Below, one piece after another: positions 1-6,777 of a DNA stretch of 48,640 nt. This DNA is from Rhodoglobus sp. (GTDB lineage: Bacteria; Actinomycetota; Actinomycetes; Actinomycetales; Microbacteriaceae), in the NCBI GenBank assembly GCA_025464445.1, contig JAODLY010000035.1:1-48640 (forward strand), given 5' to 3'. Position 1 is the stretch's first letter. Each line of letters starts with the position of its first letter. The position numbers and the translations under genes are program-made. Under the pieces are notes generated by a model. That model saw nothing but the letters and a program-made list of their open reading frames with translations. It made no database searches and was not told the origin of the DNA.

Positions 1-52
1 GTCACCCCGCGAGAACTGTCGCTGCGCTGAGCGTGGTAACCTAGACCTACGC

Positions 53-126
53 CGCGGGGTGGAGCAGTTCGGTAGCTCGCTGGGCTCATAACCCAGAGGT
101 CGCAGGTTCAAATCCTGTCCCCGCAA
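53..126 (+). tRNA. tRNA-fMet (initiator, anticodon CAT)
   Basis: A 74-nt cloverleaf with acceptor arms CGCGGGG and CCCCGCA. The first pair is C1:A72, a mismatch that marks bacterial initiator tRNAs. The anticodon stem-loop is CTGGG-CTCATAA-CCCAG with anticodon CAT, and the T-loop is GGTTCAAATCC. The discriminator base is A126. The CCA end is not encoded. A TAACCT box at 37-42 is a plausible -10 element. Confidence 0.95.
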
Positions 127-135
127 CGAAACAAG

Positions 136-175
136 AATGGGTCGCACACATGTGCGGCCCATTCTTTCGTTTGTC
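136..175 (+). terminator. Rho-independent terminator after tRNA-fMet
   Basis: Inverted repeat AATGGG-TCGCACA (136-148) and TGTGCGG-CCCATT (151-163), with one G:T wobble and a 2-4 nt loop, followed by CTTTCGTTTG. It lies directly after the tRNA and also beyond the 3' end of the convergent collagen-like gene, so it may serve both. Confidence 0.8.
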
Positions 176-204
176 CGGCGTCGACCGGTCGCCGACGCAG
201 CGCA

Positions 205-900
205 TCAGCCCACGGAGCCGAATCGGAACGAGATCTCGGCAGCGTCCGCTGAGACGACCAGATCGAAGCTGTGCCCGAAGAAGGCAGAGGATCCGGATTT
301 GGTTGTGACCGTGACGATGCTCTCGGTTGCGACGGCGTCGAGGATGCTGCTCGCTTGCAGATTGGCCGGTGCAGCGGTGGTCGACCAGGTCACGATCAGC
401 CCGGCATCGGTGGCGAGGTGATTCTCGATGCTTGTCGTGATCCCGTTCTGGGTCTGCATCGACAGGAACGTGGCGGAGAACGTCCCCACCTGGTTGCCGT
501 GCTCATCGAAGAGAGCGGTCGTGCCGGCGAGGTATTGGGACGCGATCGTTGAGCTGTTGACCGAGATGTTCGATGTAGGGATCGCGATGAGGCTGCTCTC
601 GAGGTCGGCGATCGCCAGAGAATAGGTTCCGCCATCCATCGCGGCAGCGGTTGGAGCCGCCGCGCCCTGGGGGCCGGCCGGCCCTCGGGGACCCGTTGCG
701 CCGACCGCGCCCGGCTTCCCCGTGGCAATCGGTGCGGGCGTGGCCATGGCCCCGGTCTCGCCCCGTGGACCTGCGGGCCCCTGGGGGCCGGCGGGACCGA
801 CGGTGTGCGCGGCCAGGCCGCCCGCGACCTGGAATGCTGCGAGGGCAATCAGCGCCAGCACGACCAGCGCGAACAGTGGGATGAACACACGGCGGGACAC
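205..900 (-). CDS. Membrane-anchored collagen-like repeat protein
   Basis: 231 residues. A hydrophobic segment at residues 5-28 looks like an uncleaved signal-anchor. Two runs of collagen-type Gly-X-Y triplets follow, at about residues 35-49 and 61-79, with GPA, GPQ and GPR units separated by a Thr/Ala/Pro linker. Residues 90-231 form a Ser/Thr/Ala-rich, probably beta-rich extracellular domain that I do not recognise. Short collagen-like segments on bacterial surface proteins form trimeric stalks; the role here is unknown. The GTG at 900 follows GGGAGC with almost no spacer; GTG at 888 is an alternative. A TATATT box near 978-983 on this strand could be its -10. Confidence 0.75.
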   Translation of the reverse strand: MSRRVFIPLFALVVLALIALAAFQVAGGLAAHTVGPAGPQGPAGPRGETGAMATPAPIATGKPGAVGATGPRGPAGPQGAAAPTAAAMDGGTYSLAIADLESSLIAIPTSNISVNSSTIASQYLAGTTALFDEHGNQVGTFSATFLSMQTQNGITTSIENHLATDAGLIVTWSTTAAPANLQASSILDAVATESIVTVTTKSGSSAFFGHSFDLVVSADAAEISFRFGSVG

Positions 901-1075
901 GCTCCCGTCGGGCAGGCTCTTGTCTGCGATGATCGCTCCGATCCGACGTGGAGGCCGACACGGTTCGGGCCTGCGATCAATATAGGGGAGATCGGGGCGG
1001 TGTTGCCCTCCTGGGGTGACTATGCTGGCGAACCCGACCCGCGCCCGCGAGGTCTTGTTCCTTTGGGAGGATTAG

Positions 1076-1459
1076 TTGTCTCGTCGTTTGATCAGCTCCG
1101 GCTCCACTTTCGAAGCGGAGATCGGCTATTCGCGCGCGGTCGTCGTCGACGACTGGGTGTTCGTATCCGGGACCACAGGTTTCGATTACGCCTCGATGAC
1201 CCTCTCCGAGGATCTTCTCGAGCAGACCCAGAAGGCGCTGGCGAACATCGCGGCAGCTCTCGGCGAGGCCGGGGCGTCGTTCGCGGACGTGGTGCGCGTG
1301 ACCTATGTTCTGCCGGACGCGAGCCGCTTCGAGGAGTGCTGGCCGGCGTTGCGCGAGGCGTTCGGTGAGTCCCGCCCCGCGGCGATGATGATCTCGGCCG
1401 GTCTCTCTGATCCGCGGATGCTTATCGAGATCGAGGTCACAGCGCTGATCCGACCCTGA
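1076..1459 (+). CDS. Rid (YjgF/YER057c/UK114) family protein
   Basis: 127 residues, normal Rid length, with the family C-terminal signature (RPAAMM... then IEIEVTALI) and a YSRAVVVDDWVFVSG-like N-terminal strand pair. Rid proteins are trimers; RidA itself hydrolyses reactive enamines and imines from PLP enzymes. The catalytic Arg of RidA (Arg105 of E. coli, in ARLPKD) has no counterpart: an ungapped alignment puts Leu there (AGLSDPR). This suggests a Rid subgroup without RidA deaminase activity. The start is TTG at 1076, with GGGAGG at 1065-1070 five nt upstream; no ATG fits the domain start. Confidence 0.85.
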   Translation: MSRRLISSGSTFEAEIGYSRAVVVDDWVFVSGTTGFDYASMTLSEDLLEQTQKALANIAAALGEAGASFADVVRVTYVLPDASRFEECWPALREAFGESRPAAMMISAGLSDPRMLIEIEVTALIRP

Positions 1460-1493
1460 CCCATCGGGACGGTCGGGGCGGGTTGCCGCCCCC

Positions 1494-1563
1494 CAACTGC
1501 AACCAGACAGTTGCATCGTGGCGCAGATAGTGCAATCATGGGGTTGCACTAATACGTTGCAAC
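1494..1563. promoter_or_regulatory. Array of TTGCA/TGCAA inverted repeats, probable operator
   Basis: Three palindromes stand in 70 bp before the AHSA1 gene: TGCAAC (1498-1503) with GTTGCA (1510-1515); TAGTGCAA (1528-1535) with TTGCACTA (1544-1551), perfect 8-bp arms 8 nt apart; and the perfect palindrome GTTGCAAC (1556-1563). The shared core is GTTGCA/TGCAAC. Repeats this close to an RBS (1572-1577) look like binding sites for a dimeric repressor; AHSA1-type genes often sit beside ArsR or MarR regulators (established knowledge), but none is adjacent here. Confidence 0.55.
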
Positions 1564-1581
1564 CACGAACTGGAGAGAACG

Positions 1582-2028
1582 ATGAACGACTTCACCACCA
1601 CTTTCACGGTAGATCAAACACCCGATGAGGTCTTCGCTGCGATCAACAACGTTCGCGCGTGGTGGACAGGAGAAATCGACGGAGACACGGGGAAACTCGG
1701 CGACGAGTTCACCTACCGCTACGAGGACCTGCACCGCAGCACACAAACTGTCACGGAGTCGATTCCGGGAAAGAGAGTCGTGTGGCATGTGGGGGATGCG
1801 TTTCTCTCGTTCGTCGAGGACAAGACCGAGTGGGTTGGCACCAATATCACCTTCGACATTTCCGAGCAGGACGGCAAGACCGAAGTTCGCTTCACCCACC
1901 TCGGCCTGGTCCCTGGCGTCGAGTGCTTCGACGCATGCTCCAACGCCTGGGGTTCCTATGTGGGCGGTAGTTTGCGCTCACTGATCACTACCGGTGCCGG
2001 CCAGTCGCCGGACGAGCGCGTCGCCTGA
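1582..2028 (+). CDS. AHSA1/SRPBCC (START-like) domain protein
   Basis: 148 residues, the usual length for a single-domain Activator-of-Hsp90-ATPase-homologue-1-like protein. It opens with a strand (FTTTFTVDQ), the PDEVFAAINNVRAWW helix, a central antiparallel sheet, and a final long helix (CFDACSNAWGSYVGGSLRSL). The fold makes a hydrophobic pocket; bacterial members bind small ligands or are uncharacterised. The ATG at 1582 has GGAGAG at 1572-1577. It is preceded by the palindrome array, so it is probably regulated on its own. Confidence 0.85.
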   Translation: MNDFTTTFTVDQTPDEVFAAINNVRAWWTGEIDGDTGKLGDEFTYRYEDLHRSTQTVTESIPGKRVVWHVGDAFLSFVEDKTEWVGTNITFDISEQDGKTEVRFTHLGLVPGVECFDACSNAWGSYVGGSLRSLITTGAGQSPDERVA

Positions 2029-2056
2029 TCTCCGCTGTCTTCACTCGCCGTCGTCG

Positions 2057-2482
2057 TCACGCCCCCGCGACGGGCACCGCGAGCACAGCGATCGAGGAGG
2101 CGACCGTGCCGACCAGGTAAAGGGCGATTCCACCCCTGATGCAAATGGACTTCTGCCGGTTGGCGATGGGAACCGGCCAGGCCAGCACCGGGCATCCCGC
2201 CCAACCGAACCCGGCAATCCCGATGAGGGTGAAGGCGGCTCCCACCCACCAGGCGGCCTCTGCCGCGCCGGGCAGGTCGGAAGGGCGCCAGCCCTGGCCG
2301 AGTAGCCCGGAGAGGGGCACCCCGACCGCGATGATGGCGGCGGCGAACCAGATCGTGCCGGTGAAATCGATACGCCGCAGTTCGGCGACTGTCGACTCTT
2401 CATCCGCGTAATCGGTCATCGCGTTCGGAATCGAGGGGCTGCTATCGCGGGCGGGCTGGGTCTTCCGGCTTGCGACGGACAT
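2057..2482 (-). CDS. Small membrane protein, about three TM segments
   Basis: 141 residues from the preferred start (MSVASRK). The N-terminal 35 residues are polar and Ser/Pro-rich. Hydrophobic helices follow near residues 40-60 (TIWFAAAIIAVGVPLSGLLG), 76-95 (WVGAAFTLIGIAGFGWAG) and 118-139 (IALYLVGTVASSIAVLAVPV). I do not recognise the family. AAGGAG (plus coordinates 2488-2493) precedes ATG 2482 by 5 nt, which decides this start over the in-frame ATG at 2509. Confidence 0.6.
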   Translation of the reverse strand: MSVASRKTQPARDSSPSIPNAMTDYADEESTVAELRRIDFTGTIWFAAAIIAVGVPLSGLLGQGWRPSDLPGAAEAAWWVGAAFTLIGIAGFGWAGCPVLAWPVPIANRQKSICIRGGIALYLVGTVASSIAVLAVPVAGA

Positions 2483-2649
2483 CCTTGCTCCTTCGGTGTA
2501 GGGGTCCATTTCGGTCTACGACTTCGGGAATCCCGTGTCAACGCCGATCGGATATTTCCCAGACTTCTTCAAGGCGCTCCATAGCCGCCCCGAGGCAGCG
2601 TCGAGATGTCGTGGCGAAATCCGTTGTAGTCGGAGCGCGCCCGGACCCC

Positions 2650-2655
2650 TACTCT
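2650..2655 (+). promoter_or_regulatory. -10 box of a leaderless promoter (lipoprotein)
   Basis: TACTCT ends 6 nt before ATG 2662, so transcription should begin at or within a base of the start codon. No Shine-Dalgarno sequence is present. Confidence 0.5.
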
Positions 2656-2661
2656 GGGCAC

Positions 2662-3357
2662 ATGAATCGTCGCTCAAGGGTTGCGAGTGTCATTGCGTTA
2701 TCGGTGATTTCCCTCATGGGGCTGACCGGCTGTGGCCCCGGGGGAGGGGCGGGCGGAAGCCCGACAGTGGTTCCGCCGGTGGTTGAGAGACCCACGGCCG
2801 CGGTATCCCCAAGCCCCACCCCCAGCGGCCCCGTGCCGGCGTTCGTCGTGATCAGCGCACACGGCGTCGGCGTTGGCGATTCAGATTCGCGACAGATCGC
2901 CGACGTGCCATTTACCACCGATCTGGCGAGGGCGGCCGCGCAACTGACGACGGCGATGGGAACGGCACCGACGGTCATCCCGGTGCCGGCCACGCCATGC
3001 CAGGCGGCGACCTCGATCTACGACTGGGGTGGACTGCAGATCACCTTCGACCCGTACATGACCGACATCGGGGACACCCAGTTCGTCGCAACCGTGACAG
3101 CGACCCACACCGCGGCCGGGCTGGAGCTGGACGGCCCGTACAACCAGACCGTCGGGATGTCGCTGGCTGATGTGCTCTCGCACGTGCCGGGTTCCGTCTC
3201 CGGCGACCGCGGCGAGGGGCACATCGAGGCCCTGCTGGACCCTCAGGAAGACAATCTGTGGGGTGTCGTCATGACTTTCACTGCGGGAGTGGCTGACGGA
3301 TTCCACGCTCCCGGGGTCTACATCGTCGGCCACGGGTTTTGCGAGGCCGGCACATAA
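2662..3357 (+). CDS. Secreted lipoprotein of unknown function
   Basis: 231 residues. A type II signal peptide ends in the lipobox LTGC (Cys about residue 26), followed by a Gly/Pro/Ser/Thr-rich linker to about residue 55. The rest is a globular domain containing AHGVGVGDSD and Cys residues that could form a disulfide; I do not recognise it. ATG 2662 is chosen because the signal peptide starts there and a TACTCT box lies 6 nt upstream; the longer open frame to 2470 has no signal sequence at its front. No operon partner is evident. Confidence 0.7.
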   Translation: MNRRSRVASVIALSVISLMGLTGCGPGGGAGGSPTVVPPVVERPTAAVSPSPTPSGPVPAFVVISAHGVGVGDSDSRQIADVPFTTDLARAAAQLTTAMGTAPTVIPVPATPCQAATSIYDWGGLQITFDPYMTDIGDTQFVATVTATHTAAGLELDGPYNQTVGMSLADVLSHVPGSVSGDRGEGHIEALLDPQEDNLWGVVMTFTAGVADGFHAPGVYIVGHGFCEAGT

Positions 3358-3392
3358 GGGCGTCGCGATTTACCGGACCGGGAGGCGCACGT

Positions 3393-4673
3393 TCAGGCGC
3401 CCGTCGACTCCAGCAGGATCGTGAACCGCGTCCTCGGCACCCGGGCAGCGAACAACAGCTGGCCACCCTGGTCTTCCGCGAGTTGCCTCGCGAGCGCGAG
3501 CCCGAGCCCGGTGCCACCGTCGGTGGAGAACCCCGACTGGAACAGGTCCTTACCGGGCGGGATCGAGCGCCCAGCATCCTCGACGTCGATCGCCATGGCG
3601 TCGTGCGCATCCCGGACTCGGAGCACAACTTCGCCCATGCCATGCCGTGCAGCGTTGTCGAGCAGCACATCGAGGATCTGCCGCAGGGCGGACTCCATGA
3701 CTATCGCGTGGTGCCGTTCGGTGTCGATGATCACGCGAATCGGCCTTCCGCTGGCGGAGAACGTGCCCCTCCACCGTCTCTCGGCCTCATCCAATTGCCC
3801 GGTCACATCGAGCGGGGTGCGCACCGTCTTGCTGCGCCCGAGTCCGATGATCTCGTCGATCGTCGCCTCGAGGGCATCCGCTCGCTCGATGCCGCTCTTG
3901 AGTGCAGCGCGCACGTCTGCGTTCGGGTCGGTCAGCGCGTTCTCGAGCAGGGCGCGAAGTCCGGTCAAGGGGGTTCGCAGTTGATGGGAGGCGTGGGAGG
4001 TGAGCTCTCGTTCGCGGGACATCGAGTCGTCGAGCCGTTTCGCCGTGATCTCCAGGGCCGCCCCGGCAATGTCGATCTCGTCGAGGCCTGATGGCTCGAT
4101 TCGCACATCGAAGTCGCCGTCTCCGAGGGCCGCGGAGGCGCGGGTGAGTTCCTGCATCGGAATGACAACCCTGCGCGAAAGCGACCGCGCGGCAACGACG
4201 CCGATCAGCAGGGCGAGCGCGGCGGCGGCGAGCAGTGCGAGCCAGGTGAGCGCGATGCCCTGCCAGACAGTTGAGAGGGGCATCGCAGCGCGGACGGCTC
4301 CGGTGACCGTCTCGGCGGACGTCGTCGGAACGACGACGACAACGGAGCCGCCAACCAAGTCCGGCGCGGTCTGGCGAGCGAGCGCGGCATCCACAGCGGC
4401 ATCTGCCTGCGCCGGCCCGGTGCCGGCGACGAGCGTGCCGGTCGCATCGTAGAGGCCGAGATCGGTTCCGTTTGGCGCCCCCGGAATTTCCGGCTGATCG
4501 ATGCTGGAGAAGTGCGGATCGACGCTCAGCGCCGCCTGGAGCGCGGATGTCTCGAGGCTTGCCCGTGCGTCAGCGAATGCGAGGGTCATCACCAGGAAAC
4601 CCAGGGGGATGAGGAACAGCACGAGAGCGACGCCAGAGCTGAGGATGGCGACTCGCCTTATCCGTCTTTTCAC
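3393..4673 (-). CDS. Two-component sensor histidine kinase
   Basis: 426 residues. TM1 is near 8-33 and TM2 near 138-160, flanking a roughly 100-residue extracellular sensor. HAMP occupies about 161-213, HisKA has the phosphoacceptor His230 in SHQLRTPL, and the ATPase domain has the N-box LLDNAARHG (Asn340) and G-box GGTGLGLALA (386-395). The second G-box is reduced to VEDAGRSIPPG. Its likely partner is the OmpR-type regulator at 9431-10150, on the same strand but beyond the ABC genes, so sensor and regulator bracket the transporter. The start is GTG, diverging from the lipoprotein gene across 111 bp. Confidence 0.92.
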   Translation of the reverse strand: MKRRIRRVAILSSGVALVLFLIPLGFLVMTLAFADARASLETSALQAALSVDPHFSSIDQPEIPGAPNGTDLGLYDATGTLVAGTGPAQADAAVDAALARQTAPDLVGGSVVVVVPTTSAETVTGAVRAAMPLSTVWQGIALTWLALLAAAALALLIGVVAARSLSRRVVIPMQELTRASAALGDGDFDVRIEPSGLDEIDIAGAALEITAKRLDDSMSRERELTSHASHQLRTPLTGLRALLENALTDPNADVRAALKSGIERADALEATIDEIIGLGRSKTVRTPLDVTGQLDEAERRWRGTFSASGRPIRVIIDTERHHAIVMESALRQILDVLLDNAARHGMGEVVLRVRDAHDAMAIDVEDAGRSIPPGKDLFQSGFSTDGGTGLGLALARQLAEDQGGQLLFAARVPRTRFTILLESTGA

Positions 4674-4784
4674 GGCGCGGGCGGATTCTCAGCGGGAGTT
4701 TGCCGTGCGCTTACCTTCGTCGGGCGGGCCGCTAACCATGCGGCTCGTAGCGTCGTACGAAACGGCAACGACTCGGAGGATCTC

Positions 4785-5390
4785 ATGGCAGCACAGCGTA
4801 CATCGAAGCGATTCGGATCGATTGTGGGCGTCGTTTTCGCGGCCACGCTGGCGGCATCCAGCCTCGCGGCATGCGCGACACCGGCGCAGGGCCCTGCTCC
4901 GCACTCCACGGAAGTGAGTCCGTCTGGCGACATCCCCGACAACCAGGCATTCGTGCAGTTCACCGCGGCGGACGGATCGTTCTCGGTCACGGTGCCAGAG
5001 GGATGGTCGCAGACCTCATCGGGCTCTGCCGTGTCGTTCACCGACAAGCTCAACTCGATAACCGTCGACCAGGCAGCTGTCGCGACCGCCCCGACGATCG
5101 ACTCCGCCACGAAGAACGAGGTGGCATCACTGTCAGCGGCGGCGACGAACTTCTCGCTGACCGACGTGAAGCCCTTCACGCGGCCCGGTGGGGACGGAAT
5201 CCTCATCACCTACCTCGCCGACTCGACAGTGAATTCGGTGACGGGATCGGCAACGCAGAACCAGGTGGAGCAGTACCTGTTCTGGAAGGGCGGCGTGCAG
5301 GTCACCATGACGCTCGCGTCTCCGAAGGGTGCCGACAACGTCGACCCTTGGGCAAAAGTCACGGGATCTTTCGCATGGCTGACAAAATGA
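4785..5390 (+). CDS. Lipoprotein of the ABC/two-component module
   Basis: 201 residues. Signal peptide with lipobox SLAAC (Cys30), then a Ser/Pro linker and a domain starting near residue 50 (FTAADGSFSVTVPEGW), a pattern seen in PsbP-like or LpqN-like cell-surface lipoproteins; the exact family is uncertain. ATG 4785 has GGAGGA at 4775-4780. Its stop overlaps the start of the first ATPase (ATGA, 5387-5390), so lipoprotein, two ATPases and permease form one translationally coupled operon. It may deliver or sense the exported substrate (inference). Confidence 0.8.
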   Translation: MAAQRTSKRFGSIVGVVFAATLAASSLAACATPAQGPAPHSTEVSPSGDIPDNQAFVQFTAADGSFSVTVPEGWSQTSSGSAVSFTDKLNSITVDQAAVATAPTIDSATKNEVASLSAAATNFSLTDVKPFTRPGGDGILITYLADSTVNSVTGSATQNQVEQYLFWKGGVQVTMTLASPKGADNVDPWAKVTGSFAWLTK

Positions 5391-6067
5391 GCACGGTTGA
5401 GACGCTTTCGCCGCTCACGGCGGACGGGATCTACCGATTCTTCCGCTCCGGCGAGGAGGAGACGCTCGCTCTCAGGGGGGTAAGCCTGCGCGTGAGCGCC
5501 GGCGAGATCCTGGCGGTCACGGGACCATCGGGGTCCGGCAAGTCGACGCTGCTCGCCTGCCTCGCCGGTCTCGACGAACCGACGGCGGGCACGGTGCGGG
5601 TCGCAGGGGAGCGGATGAGCGCACGGCCAGAGGTCGAGCGCGCATCCCTTCGCTCCCGGCACCTTGGGGTGCTCTTCCAGTCGGCGAATCTCTTCGCCCA
5701 TCTCAGCATCGAAGAGAATGTGCGTCTCGCCCAACGTCTCGCGCCGCCGAAACCGTCAAGCATGTCAGCTGGAGGAATCCTGGATCGGGTCGGGCTTCTG
5801 AAGCGGGCGGGTGCCGTGCCCTCACAGTTATCAGGCGGGGAGGCTGCGCGCGCCGGGCTTGCCGTGGCACTCGCGAATGACCCGCCGGTGCTGCTCGCGG
5901 ATGAGCCGACAGGTGAACTCGACGGTGCGACCGAGCAGCGACTGCTGACCTTGCTACGTACCCACGCCGATCGGGGATGCGCGATCCTGGTCGTCACCCA
6001 CAGCCCCGACGTCATCGCCGCCGCCGATCGCGTGCTTTCCCTTCACGACGGGGAGGTCGTTTCATGA
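5387..6067 (+). CDS. ABC transporter ATPase, LolD/MacB type (first)
   Basis: 226 residues, typical for LolD/FtsE-like ATPases. Walker A GPSGSGKST at 46-54, Q-loop LFQSANL near 97, signature LSGGE at 148-152 (variant of LSGGQ), Walker B VLLADE at 168-173, H-loop in VVTHSPDV. ATG 5387 overlaps the lipoprotein stop; an in-frame ATG at 5375 is possible but lies inside the upstream gene. It overlaps the next ATPase by ATGA (6064-6067). Two different ATPase genes for one permease gene suggest a heterodimeric nucleotide-binding unit (inference). Confidence 0.9.
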   Translation: MSTVETLSPLTADGIYRFFRSGEEETLALRGVSLRVSAGEILAVTGPSGSGKSTLLACLAGLDEPTAGTVRVAGERMSARPEVERASLRSRHLGVLFQSANLFAHLSIEENVRLAQRLAPPKPSSMSAGGILDRVGLLKRAGAVPSQLSGGEAARAGLAVALANDPPVLLADEPTGELDGATEQRLLTLLRTHADRGCAILVVTHSPDVIAAADRVLSLHDGEVVS

Positions 6068-6777
6068 CGCTCATCCAGGCGAATGGGGCGCGTTCCGTCG
6101 CCAGCGCCGAACTCCTTGTACGGTGCGTCGATGTCACGCACAGCTACGGCACCGGCGAGACCGCCGTGGTCGCGGTGGCGGGGGTCACTTGTGATGTGGC
6201 TGCTAACGCCCGGATCGCGCTCATGGGCCCATCCGGCTCGGGCAAGTCGACACTCCTCCACGTGATGGCGGGCCTCGAGTCGGCGACGAGCGGCGGCGTG
6301 TCCTGGCCTTCCTTCGGATCGAGTCCAGCGGGCAAGCCGGGCGAAGTCGGAGTGGTGTTCCAGGGCCCCAGCCTGATCCCCTCCCTCGATGTCGTAGGCA
6401 ATGTGGGGTTTCCCCTGCTGGTGCAGGGCGTGTCAGACGATGAGGCCGAGAAGCGCGCCCTCGACGCGCTCGACGATCTCGGACTCGGCTGGATGTCGAC
6501 TAAGTTGCCCGACGAACTCTCCGGCGGGCAGGCCCAGCGAGTGGCCGTCGCGCGGGTGCTCGCTGCGGCGCCGCGCCTGATAATTGCCGACGAGCCGACC
6601 GGGCAGCTCGACCACGAGACGGGCCGCCATGTGCTCGACGTGCTGTTCCGAGCCGCCGACCGGCTCTCCGCTGCGCTTGTCGTCAGCACCCACGACCCAG
6701 AGATCGCTGGGCGATTTCCCGAGCGATGGCTTATGCACGACGGGGCGCTGCTCCCGAAGGAAGGTCTCTCCTCATGA
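6064..6777 (+). CDS. ABC transporter ATPase, LolD/MacB type (second)
   Basis: 237 residues. Walker A GPSGSGKST at 55-63, Q-loop VVFQGPSL near 98-105, canonical signature LSGGQ at 152-156, Walker B LIIADE at 172-177, H-loop STHDPE. GGGGAGG at 6050-6056 is an RBS 7 nt before ATG 6064. It overlaps its neighbours by ATGA on both sides. It is clearly different from the first ATPase, so the pair is not a recent duplication. Confidence 0.92.
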   Translation: MTLIQANGARSVASAELLVRCVDVTHSYGTGETAVVAVAGVTCDVAANARIALMGPSGSGKSTLLHVMAGLESATSGGVSWPSFGSSPAGKPGEVGVVFQGPSLIPSLDVVGNVGFPLLVQGVSDDEAEKRALDALDDLGLGWMSTKLPDELSGGQAQRVAVARVLAAAPRLIIADEPTGQLDHETGRHVLDVLFRAADRLSAALVVSTHDPEIAGRFPERWLMHDGALLPKEGLSS

